From contig JAOWCC010000577.1 of the NCBI GenBank assembly GCA_030867875.1, positions 141,786,344 through 141,850,343 of the forward strand: a DNA stretch of 64,000 nucleotides, given 5' to 3'. The notes under the pieces were generated by a model. It did no database searches. It saw only the letters and a list, made by a program, of their open reading frames with translations, and was not told the origin of the DNA. Numbering within the stretch: the first letter of the stretch is position 1; each line of letters begins with the position of its first letter. This document shows, piece by piece, positions 10,003 through 21,480 of this stretch. This stretch comes from Actinernus sp. WN-2022. Its lineage: Eukaryota; Cnidaria; Anthozoa; Actiniaria; Actinernidae. A program made the translations under genes and the position numbers.

Positions 10003-10462
10003 AATATGTTCAGTCCACTATCCATGTGTATAGGAATCACGATTATCACCATTTTCAATATTAAAACTAGTAGTAGTACTATAAACGAACACTGTCCTAT
10101 TGAATATGTTCAGTCCACTATCCATGTGTAGGAATCACGATTATCACCATTTTCAATATTAAAACTAGTAGTAGTACTATAAACGAACACTGTCCTATTG
10201 AATACGTTCAGTCCACTATCCATGTGTAGGAATCACGATTATCACCATTTTCAATATTAAAACTAGTAGTAGTACTATAAACGAACACTGTCCTATTGAA
10301 TATGTTCAGTCCACTATCCATGTGTAGGAATCACGATGATCACCATTTTCAATATTAAAACTAGTAGTAGTACTATATATAAACGAACAATGTCCTATTG
10401 AATATGTTCCGTCCACTATCCATGTGTAGGAATCACGATTATCACCATTTTCAATATTAAAA
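10003..10462. repeat. Tandem repeat, about 100-bp unit, 4.6 copies
   Basis: Units begin with aat(a)tgttcagtccactat at 10003, 10103, 10201, 10299 and 10401, giving periods of 98-102 bp. All contain ggaatcacgat and caatattaaaacta. Differences are small indels such as an extra TA in unit 1 and TATA in unit 4. No spacer diversity, so it is a minisatellite and not a CRISPR array. Confidence 0.95.
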
Positions 10463-12130
10463 TAGTTACTGTCTTTATTTGTATCTTTGTCTGTATCTGT
10501 ATCTGACTTAGATTAGCCGCATTGTTATTTTCAGACGACCTGTACTTAATTTTGTTACTTTCCATCTTCTTATAACAGTTGATCTCTCCTCTGTAAATAT
10601 GTAACCTAAGTACGAAATAAACTTGTTGTTTTTGTGTCTTCCAAAGGAACGCGCAGGGAATTTGAGCGGGGGCATTTATTCCCATTAGAACAAAAAATTG
10701 CCACGGGGTGCGGGGCGTTAAACAACTTTTGAAGTAGGTGACAGTCAAATGCCCCGCGGGGTTTACATTGACTAGTGCATTACGAAGTTCCCTAAAGTAA
10801 TTTTCGCTTCTGCTGAGGCTGTTCGAGTGAAAGAACGTGAAAGAGTCAGTCAGCGTCGAGTAAATGAACTGATGAAGGAAAAATTGAGCAGGGACTGAGC
10901 GACTTTATAGAGGCCGTGGTCGTGAATAAATCCCACTCTGTAGAGACTTGGACAGGAGAAATAAAGGTAATAACAATGAACTGTGCAATGTTTTGACTAC
11001 ATATCTTAGATACCGACAAAGTTACGAGCACACAAAGTTTAATTGACATGTTTAATAATCATGTTAATCCATGCGGAAAAGGGCAGAATTCAAATTTCCG
11101 TAAGAAGGCGGCAGGCGCTTATTTTTTCTCGCTTCGCTCGGATCGGTATCAGAACTCGCTCCGCTCGTATCGGAAAAGCGCCTATTCTGCAGGCTATTAA
11201 AACTACGATTTGCACTGCGGTTCCAAATATCGTTTATAAAGCAAATCGTATGTTCGGAACCTTTTCAATCGTGCCTGTTCCGTAGCTTGGTTGTAGCTGT
11301 TTCGTAGCGTGGTTGGAATAGAATTTGTTCATAAAAATTGAATGAAACTAAGACTTTTTACTGCTTTTATTTCAGAATATTCATAATTATCACCCAGTGT
11401 TTTCGTCGTCTAGAACACAGACAAATCCCATGTGAGGGAGGCTCAATACCGCAGAACAATGGATTTTATCGTACTTTTTACACGGATCATTACTTAAACT
11501 TCGCCCAAATTTAAAACATTCTGCCTTTTATATAAATGCCTGCTTACAATTGTGTTTTAAGAAATGTTCCTAAACTTTAAAATATTGAGAATAGCAGTTA
11601 TTAGAATTAAAACCTTTGAAATAACACCAAGCGAGCTGGTAGGGGAATAGCCGTAGTTATCTTATTTCAGTGACATTGAAATCCTAAATATATTCATCGT
11701 TTCCTGCAATTTGATTGGTTGAAAGCATCGGTGATTTCAGCCTAAATCGCATATTTTTTTTGTCTATATTGCATCCTTTGTCAAAAAGCAGAATTTAAGA
11801 AGCCATTTTATTGCTCGCGTACGCTTATAGATTTCAATTTCCCTCTTCTTCAAAGCTCAACCAAGTTGCACTCCACTCAATTCTATTACCATTATTAATT
11901 ACTCTGTAGCAATGAAAGCTATGGCACCTACATTTTGCATGCTGTTTTCTCATTGCAACAATGAGCTCTGGTCAGCATGCACTGACCAGGCTAAATATAG
12001 CCAATATATTTGGACGAGAGAAGAATGGCGGTTTCCCAAATAAAACGCCTGCTAAATAAATAACAACAGGCTAAATAAATAACAACAGGCTAAATAAAAA
12101 CAGCAATATTCCCGAACATTGCGGCATAAG
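10463..12130. other. Gene-free stretch with scattered repeat debris
   Basis: No convincing exon is seen. It holds a degenerate palindrome at about 11107-11195 (aggcgctta..ctcgcttcgctcgg against ctccgctcgtatcgg..aagcgcct), a TGTATC simple repeat near 10480, and an A/T-rich segment around 10600 that resembles a LINE 3' tail (cgaaataaacttgttg). At 12060-12105 the unit aataacaacaggctaaat is repeated. Confidence 0.5.
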
Positions 12131-12148
12131 GTCTATTCTTAGTTTGCA

Positions 12149-12245
12149 TATGACGTCACGGCGGCCATGTTGGAGGAACATTAACAAAATATTCCTCATT
12201 AGTGTCTTTTGTTCCGTCCCTCCAACATGGCTGCCGCGTCTTTGT
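12149..12245. repeat. Imperfect palindrome, ggccatgttgg type
   Basis: gacgtcacggcggccatgtt at the left mirrors acatggctgccgcgtc at the right around cctcattagtg. A related motif lies at about 20940-21020. Small MITE-like sequence. Confidence 0.55.
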
Positions 12246-12574
12246 CTTTTGAATCTCCAGGGATTGATTACAACCCAAGAATTGCTGGTTTTCACTCAAT
12301 CCCCAGAGATTCAAATGACAAATGGCATGCCCAAAAGAAGCTAACGAGGAATCTATTGTTTAAGGGCACCAACATGGCGGCTATGACGTCAAGTGAAAGC
12401 CAGTAATAGCTTTGAATATTAGACAGAAAAAGTTCAAACGCTTCTCAGCGTTTTAAATCTCTATAAGGGCAAATAGTATAGATAGTATATAGAGAGTTTT
12501 TTTAAACTAGCAGTTTGAAAGAATCTCATTGAATGTTCAACTTGTTCAAGTGTTTCTCAGTATTTAGTATAGTT

Positions 12575-12800
12575 TCCCCCTTAAAGTGCCTATAACTCTT
12601 TTGCAATTTTGATAGCTTATGAACCTCCGAAACGTTTTGAGTACTTCTGTGAAGAAAGTTTTGGTTTACAGTGAATACTTTATGTTCTACGCTTGTTTGA
12701 AATCGTGGAAATGTGAGCTTTCCAGACCCATGACCGCGTAAGTAAAGGCCTGGGTCGAAACCTGTATAGACGTCATCTCATTAATACATTATTCGCCATG
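12575..12800 (+). mobile_element. MITE family C, single arm
   Basis: It matches one arm of the full element at 21481-22020: ttttgagtacttctg, gaatactttatgttct, gcttgtttgaaat, catgaccgcgtaagtaaa and gcctgggtcga. The opposite arm is absent here. Other partial copies lie near 31010 and 47600-47990. Confidence 0.65.
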
Positions 12801-13125
12801 GCTGTTAGTAAAGAAAACAGTTATTTTAGTCAGCATGTTAAGTATTTCCAAGAGAGGATAACATCTAATCTGCAACTGGTAACTGTTTAGAGTGATTATG
12901 TTAAGATTTCGACTGAACATTTCGCGAGTAAAGTGAATTTTTACAAGGCGTTACTCGTTTTTGAATACAAGTGTCTAAACGGACTTTCTACCGCTGAATT
13001 CAGATAGAAGAATACATTTTCAGTGTTTTGATGTATAGATCATCGAGGTTTCTCGAGTTTAGAGTGCTACAAATCGCTGTTAAAGTTCCATTTCGTGCTA
13101 TTTTTTTTCTTTTGTGACCTTTGTA

Positions 13126-13214
13126 ATGGCGGGAGCTGCAGTAGGAGAGATTTTGGAGCAGTCAAAACGAAAACAGAGAATTCTCGCTCCTTCGTATAGT
13201 TCCGGTATCAACAG
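13126..13214 (+). CDS. Possible first coding exon, unrecognised
   Basis: An ATG at 13126 opens a frame that reads MAGAAVGEILEQSKRKQ.. and ends 29 codons plus two bases later at a strong donor (AACAG|GTAAGC, GT at 13215-13216). A pyrimidine stretch lies just upstream of the ATG. The composition is like an ordinary protein and not like the repeats around it. No phase-matched downstream exon was found on the plus strand before 17 kb, so this may be an orphan or a chance exon. Confidence 0.3.
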
Positions 13215-13581
13215 GTAAGCCACATTATAAAATTGTAATGCGACTGAAGTTGTTATCTCTCTCAAATAAAATCGCATTTACTTCAAAGCAATGACCAATA
13301 CCAAATGTCCTCTTCTGTGTGCAACTGGATTTTGATATGATTAATTTAATTTAGTCTCATGGGCCCGCAGTAATTGGCTTTAGCTGTTGCTGTCACCCTG
13401 CTTTTATCATTTTGTTTCTACATCATTGTAATTTGTTAAAACTATTGTTCGTGGTATTATTCCTGATATGTATTTTTCCTCAGTTCAGGCGAAGCTTAAT
13501 AAAATAAAATAAATACAAAGTAACGTGGTTACATGAATTTGCAAAATTCCTTTTCAGTGTGATCTTAAAGTGCACGTAAAG

Positions 13582-14010
13582 GGTAGTATCGTCGTGTACC
13601 GTTTAACCAACTGCGTCATAAAATTCCCTTTGTTACCCACGTTCGCTATGAATAATTTGAGACTCAGAAATTTTATGTGAACATCCGAAACGACACTTAG
13701 AAATTTTAGAAGGATTTACGTTATCCTCAGTATAAAAAAAAAACCGCCTGAACCGAGATTCGAACTCGGGCCGGTTAAGAATCAATGCAATGGCTTACCC
13801 ACCACCAACACAAACCCTAACCATTAGACCACGAGAGAATTCGCTGATTGCAATCGTTTTTTTACCCGATTTATATCAACTGTCATTAGCAAGTTCATAA
13901 AATATTCGTTCTATTATTGTATAATATATACTATAATAGCGGTACAACAACCCTCCGAGCGCGCGAGGTGTGATTCCCCACGGATCTCAACGGTACACGA
14001 CGATACTACC
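13582..14010. mobile_element. Inverted-repeat element carrying a tRNA-like module
   Basis: The 20-bp ends ggtagtatcgtcgtgtaccg (13582-13601) and their exact reverse complement (13991-14010) enclose 429 bp. Inside is a tRNA-like segment on the minus strand at 13744-13836. The rest is AT-rich. It is non-coding and may be a DNA element that captured a Pol III head, or a SINE inside a MITE. Confidence 0.6.
13744..13836 (-). pseudogene. tRNA-like sequence (A and B box)
   Basis: On the minus strand there is an A-box-like TGGTCTAATGGTTAGGG and, 44 nt later, a perfect T arm CCGAG-TTCGAAT-CTCGG containing the B box. The D-to-T distance is too long for a normal tRNA and the acceptor strands do not pair, so it is a tRNA pseudogene or SINE head, not a functional tRNA. 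Confidence 0.65.
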
Positions 14011-14504
14011 AAGTAAAGCCATAAAACGACATGAACTCTTTTTGCTCCAAATTCTATTTCTGATATACTTCAGTTGTCTAACTTAGTTTTCTTTGAGAGG
14101 CAGGAGCAGAAATTAAACTAGAATAAACGGTACCCGAATTGCGGGATTGATTCATCTTGTGATGTCACAAAGAAAACCTATGAGATTCTATTGTAGTAGT
14201 TTTCTCTAGGGAGGGAGTTGATTCATCTTATGACGTCACATGATCCATGAAAACTGATCAAAATTTGGGATTAAATGCCAGAAATGTAACAAAAGTTGCA
14301 AGATTAATAACGTTTTGTGAGAAAAAACACTATTTTACAACAACATCCAATTTTCTCGCGTTCTGATTGGCTCGCCGCTATATGCAAAATAGTACATACA
14401 ATGAAAATGACGTCACTCGCAAGTCGTGGTAGCTTTGCAAAGTGCTTTCCCGGCGAGGTACGTTTGTGAATTCAAATGGCTGTTAACTTCGCTTCCAAAA
14501 AACA

Positions 14505-14815
14505 AGAAAGTGAGGATTTCACAAGCATTTTATTACTAGGAGAAGTTAATCGGTGAGTCAAACTTCTTTGTAGTGTGCCATTTGGCAAAATGAGAGTTTT
14601 CTCTTGAGTGGAGAAAGTTTCGGCGAATTTGTAGTCAGACTTTGTGACTAGACTAGTTGAGTAGTTCTCTCAGAGCTCAGAAGTTTTGAATTACATAACA
14701 ATAACTTTTCTGATCCAGGAAGAAGCAAGAAAGGATTTCACATGCATTCCATCAATTACAGAAGTTAATCGGTGAACCAAATTGCCATTTGTCTAAGAAA
14801 GCTTTCTCTCGGCAA
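14505..14815 (+). repeat. Direct duplication, about 220 bp apart
   Basis: caagaaagtgaggatttcac..gaagttaatcggtga at 14505-14560 recurs as caagaaaggatttcac..gaagttaatcggtga at about 14725-14775, followed in both by similar ttctct runs. The first copy contains an ATG and a donor-like gtgagt, but it is part of a repeat. Confidence 0.6.
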
Positions 14816-14920
14816 CGGTAATTAGAAGTGTTTACGTTTTGACTTTCAATGGCCTTTTTCGACTCGAAAGCAGTTCATTACGCACTCATTTGAAGCTATA
14901 AGTGCTTCGTCGTTGTAAAA

Positions 14921-15109
14921 AACAAATCGCACACATTTTGCCATTGTCTGAACTCGTATTGATCATAGAAATGACGCCATAAAATGTTCAAAACTCAAGT
15001 GGAACAACGAGCGTAGCGAGTTGTTTCACTGCAAAGTTTTGGACATTTTATGGCGTCATTTCTATGATCAATACGAGTTCAGACAATGGCAAAATGTGTG
15101 CGATTTGTT
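14921..15109. mobile_element. Long near-perfect palindrome
   Basis: aacaaatcgcacacattttg at 14921 mirrors caaaatgtgtgcgatttgtt at 15090-15109. Complementarity continues to a small loop near 15010 with cgagcgtagcgagttg. Arms of about 85 bp, non-coding hairpin MITE. Confidence 0.85.
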
Positions 15110-15249
15110 AACAGTACAATGTATATTTTTATATTTTTGACATGATACTTGCACTTTAAGGTATGTGTATTCAATAGGATCACGAGCGCAATTCATTCTA
15201 ATAATAAACCGTTTCTTTGCTAAAACTTAACTTTCCTTTGCCTTTTTTA

Positions 15250-15670
15250 CTATAAATTTGTTCGTTTAAACTCTGGACAAAAAGGAATTCCCGCCAAAAG
15301 TAATGCCCGCCACGGACGTGCTCGCGCGCCATGTTTTATCCACAGGGTGTCCGATAGTATGTGTGCGGAGTTACGTTGGGAATTTAACTCTCTCGGCAGT
15401 GAAAAATCTTCCCTGCGTAAAGAACGTTCTATTCCTGCCTTTCTGAAATCGGACTGGCGGAGGAATGAAGGCTCTGCTTCCAGTAACAACATCGGGTGTT
15501 GCGCATGCGCTGTTGATGAGCCGGTCGCGCGTGCGTCTCCCCAGTTTCCCACCGAAACTAAAAGAAAACAGAGGTCTGTTTCTAATTTTGGTACGTATGT
15601 GCAATGTTTCACACAAAAACAAGAAAACTACTTAAAAGCTGAAGTTTTCTTAATTTGTAGTTCACTGTAA
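15250..15670. repeat. CpG-rich dispersed repeat, not a gene
   Basis: Open frames exist on both strands, but the minus-strand text around 15388-15500 (gcagagccttcattcctccg, cagtccgatttcagaaagg) recurs on the plus strand at 17138-17225 (gcagagccttctttcccg, cagttcgattacagaaagg). The repetition argues for a dispersed element. Confidence 0.5.
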
Positions 15671-15956
15671 GTTATAAAATTATTTACTAAAAATGTTTAA
15701 GCCCTCGGAAATTTGTATTTGAAACCAGAACCTTCGTTCTTTCAGCCAGCGGAGCACAACGTTTTACAAAGGTGTGTGCGTTACTAAGCAACACGAAAAC
15801 ACTTTTACCACGCTTGGACTGGTTGACCAATGAGACGAAAGTCATCCCATGGTAATTAGTATGCAAACTAATGTTTGACGTCGGTGGATGCGCGGTATCA
15901 TAGCGGGCTCAGTTTTAAATAATTTATTCGTCCATGGTTGTGGACAGTGGTTAGAT

Positions 15957-17122
15957 CACAGGCCGCCCAAGTTCTGACTGTATAACAAGGTTTGTATGGG
16001 AGTTCTTCCGATAACTCAGAATAATAACATAAATCTTCTGTAATACAAGGTAAATAAAGGAAGAAGACTTACTTGAACTTGTTTTGTCGTCCTATGTGTG
16101 TTTCAGGTCGCTGGAACGGTGTTTTATGGAATTCTTGAGTCATACGCTTCACCCCTCTAACCAGAGGGGAAGGCTGAACACTCGATACAACGACGGCCTT
16201 CGCTCGAGGACGAATTTTCCATAAAATATCAATCCCATCGGCGTTTACTCGGCCGCGGTACAATCCATGGACATCAATTATCCCTCAGAAGTCCCCAGGC
16301 TTGATAACTCCTTTCCAAACCCGTTAGATTTGAACGATTTTTGAAGCAATTCGTGCAGCTTCCAACGGCCGACAGATCGTAACGTCCATTGAATGGTCCT
16401 TCTTGACAACGCGTTTTGGTAACCAGGCGTTTGGGTAACCAGGCCGTTACAAATTATTTCTTTCCCTGAGAGGGACGTATCAAATTCATTTGACACTTTC
16501 TACTCCCTCCCCACCAACGAGACCACTGGATATCACCGGCGCTGTCCAGTGGTCTCGTTGGTGGGGAGGGAGGGATTAGAAAGTGTCAAATGAATTTGAT
16601 ACGTCCCTCTCAGGGAAAGAAATAATTTGTAACGGCCTGGTTACCCAAACGCCTGGTTACCAAAACGCGTTGTCAAGAAGGACCATTCAATGGACGTTAC
16701 GATCTGTCGGCCGTTGGAAGCTGCACGAATTGCTTCAAAAATCGTTCAAATCTAACGGGTTTGGAAAGGAGTTATCAAGCCTGGGGACTTCTGAGGGATA
16801 ATTGATGTCCATGGATTGTACCGCGGCCGAGTAAACGCCGATGGGATTGATATTTTATGGAAAATTCGTCCTCGAGCGAAGGCCGTCGTTGTATCGAGTG
16901 TTCAGCCTTCCCCTCTGGTTAGAGGGGTGAAGCGTATGACTCAAGAATTCCATAAAACACCGTTCCAGCGACCTGAAACACACATAGGACGACAAAACAA
17001 GTTCAAGTAAGTCTTCTTCCTTTATTTACCTTGTATTACAGAAGATTTATGTTATTATTCTGAGTTATCGGAAGAACTCCCATACAAACCTTGTTATACA
17101 GTCTGAACTTGGGCGGCCTGTG
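15957..17122. mobile_element. 1,166-bp foldback element, CACAGGC family
   Basis: A near-perfect inverted repeat centred near 16540. The arms of about 575 bp differ mainly by a GGAT insertion in the right arm near 16573. They are so alike that the same two open frames (64 and 72 residues) appear on opposite strands at 16069-16263/16816-17010 and 16278-16496/16583-16801. The ends are CACAGGC..GCCTGTG, and gttagat is duplicated at 15950-15956 and 17123-17129. No transposase is encoded; the mirrored frames are unlikely to be real genes. Confidence 0.85.
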
Positions 17123-17225
17123 GTTAGATCAAACGATATTGTGACCCGGGGCAGAGCCTTCTTTCCCGCCAGTTCGATTACAGAAAGGGAGGAATAGACG
17201 TTGTGCAAGCAGGGAATGGAACATC

Positions 17226-17545
17226 GCCAAAGGATGCGATAAAGGTACTGTATATTCACGAGCTAAAGATTGGCCCATAAAGTTTTCTGGTGGAGTTGTG
17301 CTGCTTTCGGGTTTGATTTATTCCAGTTTTTGGGAATCTCGTGGTGTCTGCAATGAAGTACAACACGAAGCAGGAGCGCCATTTCTGCAACTGGTAAACA
17401 GAAAGTCTTGTATTTCACTGAATTTTGAGAATCAAGAAACAAGATGATAGGGTTAGGAAGAGCCTCCTCTAGGTACCTCATAAATAAACATAAATCACTA
17501 CTAAAGCACTATTGAAAAACACAGACGGAGGTTTTAAAACATTTT
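17226..17545. other. Unassigned stretch between foldback element and gene 3' end
   Basis: No RNA, gene or repeat was recognised. It would lie downstream of the poly(A) signal of the large minus-strand gene. Confidence 0.4.
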
Positions 17546-17551
17546 TTTATT
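17546..17551 (-). promoter_or_regulatory. Possible poly(A) signal of the large minus-strand gene
   Basis: AATAAA on the minus strand about 400 nt after the stop codon at 17949-17951. The position suits the 3' end of a UTR, but the region is AT-rich and chance matches are common. Confidence 0.35.
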
Positions 17552-17948
17552 CATAAAAAGAACTTTACAAACTCTGTTAGCCGCTTATTCTAATATTAGT
17601 AATGATGTTGCTATATAATATCTCCAATTTGTAATTCCCCAAAATTACAAACTACATTAATGGTTCATCTGAATCTTATCAGCCTAGTGTACATTTATAA
17701 GATTAAGTTTGCTGTAGATGTGTATCTCATTTGCTTCTCAGTCCTTCATATTTGTAAATAGAAATTCAATAGAAATACAAACTTTAAGATACTGTAGATA
17801 AATATCGATCAAGTATAAATCAATAACTAGTACTGTCTTAATATTTGCTTTTCATTACTGTAAGTTTTCTATCACTGTATGCAAAGTAGAACATTAATCG
17901 TCTAAATTGTTAACACTTATTTGCCTTTTTCCTAAAGTCAAATCTACT

Positions 17949-19627
17949 TCAATTGTTGTCGTTTAGTAGTGATCTCCACTGAAGAAGGATCTCCACTGAG
18001 GACGGCATACGGAGCGGCACTGTTCTGTCAGAGCTGACACTTCTCTGCAAACAGGAACCAAGTACATGAGTAGTGAGGTAGCTGTCATCGTTGCTGTGAT
18101 CCTGCACGTCGAATTGTACCACCCTCAGTTGTTCGAGATAGCGCCTGTTGTCTTGTAAGTTGTCCATCCTTCTCTCAGATTTGTCTAGAGACGCGTGTAT
18201 TCTGTTTGCGCCGTGTCTCAGATTGTCTGTCTCTCGAGCAGTAGCCCTCTCTGTTTCCAGGTTCCTTGATCTCGTTTCATCTTCTTCTCGTAGTCTAGTA
18301 AGCCCATTGATCCTCGTCATGTCATTAATAGCTCTGTCCTTGTCGTTTATCGTCAACTCTTGTAGCTTTATCTTTGAATCCCTCTCTCCTAATAACGAAC
18401 TATATCTACTCTCTAAGTTATTTGCCACCGTACGCTTCTCTTCGCGTGCTTGTATAATCTGACCGTGGAGATCATCCACTGTCTGTCTGAATGTTCTCAT
18501 CTTGTCGTCTTTGTCATTGTTCCATTCTTCCAGCATCGCAAGGCGTCTCTGGCAGTTGTGGTACAATTCCATCATATCGGATATCTTTCTTTTTTCATTT
18601 TCGTTCTCTCTGGTTAGTTGGACGAGTTTTACGGGCAATTCTTCCATTTGTTGTCGTTGTTCTTCGTCCCACTGCATCCTGTCCTGGATCTGGTGAGTCA
18701 ACTCGTTAACCGTGTCTCGTGTTTGTTGTGATTCCCTTAATATGTCCATTGTTTGTTTTTCTCTTTTTTCTTCCTCTTCTTTCATTCTCTGTTCGGTTTC
18801 ACTCCATTTGGACCTTATTGCTTGAAGTTCATTGATGAAATCTTTCTTGTGTTCTTTCTCATTTTCCAGGTCATCATTTAGTCTTGACGCGTTCTCTTTG
18901 TACCACTTTACTGTGGTGTGAAGCTCTGTCTTAAACTCTTCCTTTCTTTCGTCGGATACGAGTTTTTCTTCGGTGAGTTTGTCTATTTTGTTGATTATTT
19001 CCTGGAGTTGCTTCTGGTTATTTTCTGTGCTGTCTTGTTGCTTTCTCAATTCTGCTTGCAACTCTCCAATTGTCTGTTTTTTCATGTCAACTATTTTAAA
19101 CTTAAGTTCTTGTCCATCCCGATCTGCCTGTCGCTTCTCTTCCTCAAGTATACAAATAGTCTTTGTCATTAGTTTCATTTTTTCACAATGACTTTTCTCG
19201 CGGTCCCACTGTTTCTTTAGGTCTTCATTCAATTCCTGGATTTTGTCATCTTTAGCTGTTAATGATGACTGGTGTTGCGACTTTAACTCATATTTTTCCA
19301 GATCTAACAGCTGCTTTGTGGCTTCAAGAGTGGATAACTGAATGGTCATCTTTTCTACTTGGTACTTTAAAGATTTCTCACTATGCACAAGTGATTTCAC
19401 CTTCACTGTGAGCTCCTCAGTTTGTTTGCTAAACCTCTCGGATTGTGTTATGGTTTGTGATTTCAGCATCTCGTTTTGTCGATTTGCTTCCCGTTTTTCA
19501 GACCTGAGACGGAAGATTATTGCGGTCAACTGGTCCATACGGCTCCTTATACTGCCAGCAAGCTCTTCAATTTTCTCTCTAAGTTTTGTGGCCTCCACAT
19601 CCGCCTTTTCCTTTTCAGTCTCGATTT
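17949..19627 (-). CDS. Exon 7 (terminal): coiled-coil C-terminus
   Basis: The acceptor ctatcctatcatcag precedes 19627, and the first two bases (AA) complete the Glu codon begun by the G at the end of exon 6. About 558 codons follow to TGA. The sequence is almost all Lys/Glu/Gln/Leu-rich heptad-like text (LREKIEELAGSIRSRMDQL; RQQMEELPVKLVQLTREN), as expected for a long coiled coil. The final 60 or so residues lose this pattern and end SLLNDNN. There is no methionine near the start, which supports an internal exon. A coiled coil of this type would give dimerisation; the partner is unknown. Confidence 0.8.
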
Positions 19628-20256
19628 CTGATGATAGGATAGAGAAATAACGGCTTTTTATACACAGATTTATAAATCAAATCCACTAGACTCATTGCGT
19701 TATAATATCGTTTTTTTAACCTCTATACAGGGCATTAAACACAGTTCGTATAACTCATAGAAATCAATAACATTCTGATAAATGCCTCATTTTATTACTA
19801 AAATTTTTACGTCTGTTTCGAAAACGAGCATCAGCGTTTTATCAGATTTACAAACACGAGACGGCTTAAAAAACGTTGATGTATAGAGTCGTGTAATTCA
19901 GTTATTTTGGTGATACGACCTATTTTGGCCGAGAAAATATCGAAGCAAATGTTTATGTAAATGAGGCCGTATCTGTATCACATTTAGAAATTACTCATCA
20001 AACATTCATTTCTTTTGTTTTTCCTTTGTGAATTATTATTGAGTTTTTGAATTGATTTTTAAACTTTTCAAACTCGATCTCAAACTCGATTTTTTTTCTT
20101 CAATCTACCACAGATTTATAACCGATTTGATTGTTTTCGCGCTCCAAGGTTGGTGGATAACAGTGCTTTTTTTCTGGTATGGTGGATTTAGAAATCACTT
20201 TCGCTTGGGAGTTCTGGAACTAAATAGTTCAAATCAGTCGGCTCATATTGTCTTAC

Positions 20257-20860
20257 CCTTCAAAGACTTCGTCTTCCTGGCCAGTTCTCGTGTTTTCTCA
20301 TTAGATGTCTTAGTCATCATGTCGTTATTAGTTCTTAGCACATTGCATTCGTCGCTCGCAGTTTTGTTCAGGGCAACAAGCTTTGCAATGTGCGCCTTGA
20401 GCGCGTCAACTTCCTCATAAAGGATCCTCTCGCTCTCGGCTCGGCTCCTAAATTCCTGCTTCAAATCATCAGGTTTCTCTTGCGAGGAATTATAGCTAAG
20501 ACGTTCTATATTCTCTAGAGAACGTTTTGCTGACACAAGATTCTCACATTCCAAATCCCATTCTTGCTTTTCTGCGGCGAGGCTGGAAGCCTTCTGGTTC
20601 ATCACTGGTATATGGCTGCGAAGTTCAGCTTCTCTATCTGAGTGTCTTTTTAGTTTCGTTTTTAACTTCTTCACTTGTTCCCGAAATTTGCTGGGTCGGG
20701 ATCGGTTCTCGGATTGCAGACTTTCGATTTCAAGTTGTGCTTTCCGTTTCTCTTCCCTCAGCTGGGAGATCGTTTGTTCCATATCGTGCATGGTTTGTCT
20801 GTGTTTATTCTCATTCTTGTCTTGAATTACGAGAGTATCTTTAGTTTGCTTGTTTTGCTG
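20257..20860 (-). CDS. Exon 6: coiled coil
   Basis: Bounded by acceptor aaaacaatttcag before 20860 and donor G|GTAAGA after 20257. It is 604 nt, in phase 0 and out phase 1, matching exons 5 and 7. The text begins QQNKQTKDTLVIQDKNENKH and continues as charged heptads (MEQTISQLREEKRKAQLEIE). A longer open frame runs past the acceptor towards 21025, but that part is MITE-containing intron. Confidence 0.8.
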
Positions 20861-21022
20861 CTGAAATTGTTTTATTATTTGATGAGAAATTAACGTTTGA
20901 TGGGAAGTGGTGCTCAAGCAATTGCAAGTATTCCTCGTTTGGACGTACGTGACGTCATCGTTGCCACGTTGGATGACGTTAATAAAAGATGCCTCATTAG
21001 CGTCTCTTGTTACGTCATACAA

Positions 21023-21175
21023 CATAGACTATATCGCAACCCCGCCGTCACAGTGCACTCTGGGATGGATAGTTTTCTATTGTTGTTGTTGGGCGGCCAT
21101 CTTGGATTTAACAATGGAAACTGAGATATCCATCCCAGAGTCCACTGTGACGGCGGGGTTGCGATATAGTCTATG
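21023..21175. mobile_element. Palindromic MITE family F, copy 1
   Basis: catagactatatcgcaaccc at 21023 is mirrored at 21156-21175, with arms of about 50 bp that run through gtgcactctgggatggata. The loop has ttgttgttgttgggcggcc. A second copy, with a shortened right arm, is at 43917-44045. Confidence 0.85.
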
Positions 21176-21480
21176 GCTACTACGTCTTCGTTCGCATTGT
21201 ATAAAATCAAGATACTTAACCAGAAAGTTCCGGTATAAAAGGGCCATGTCCAGGCCACCGACACCTTCAGATGTCACTCAGCCTTTGTCGAGTGAACATC
21301 TCTGTGATGCTCCGCTTGAGTGCTCCCTACTGATTGCTTATCGCGCGAAACCAAACGAACTTCATTGTAAGGGCTACAGAGTTCGTAATCAGTTATAAAA
21401 TACCGCCTAATGTCTTTAATAAATAACTATCTTCCCTCCGTTCACACTTTGATTTTATACCCTTAAAATTTGGCATTTTA

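Noticed and set aside
10003..10462. CRISPR-like array
   Set aside because: Units are directly adjacent with no unique spacers, and the genome is eukaryotic.
14475..14556. ATG exon-like frame ending at a gtgagt donor
   Set aside because: The segment is duplicated at about 14725-14775 and lies in repeat-rich DNA; no partner exon was found.
15347..15670. 107-codon plus-strand frame and overlapping minus-strand frames
   Set aside because: Part of this sequence recurs inverted at 17138-17225, so it is treated as a dispersed repeat.
16069..17010. Pairs of identical proteins on opposite strands
   Set aside because: They are mirror images made by the palindrome 15957-17122 and have no family resemblance.
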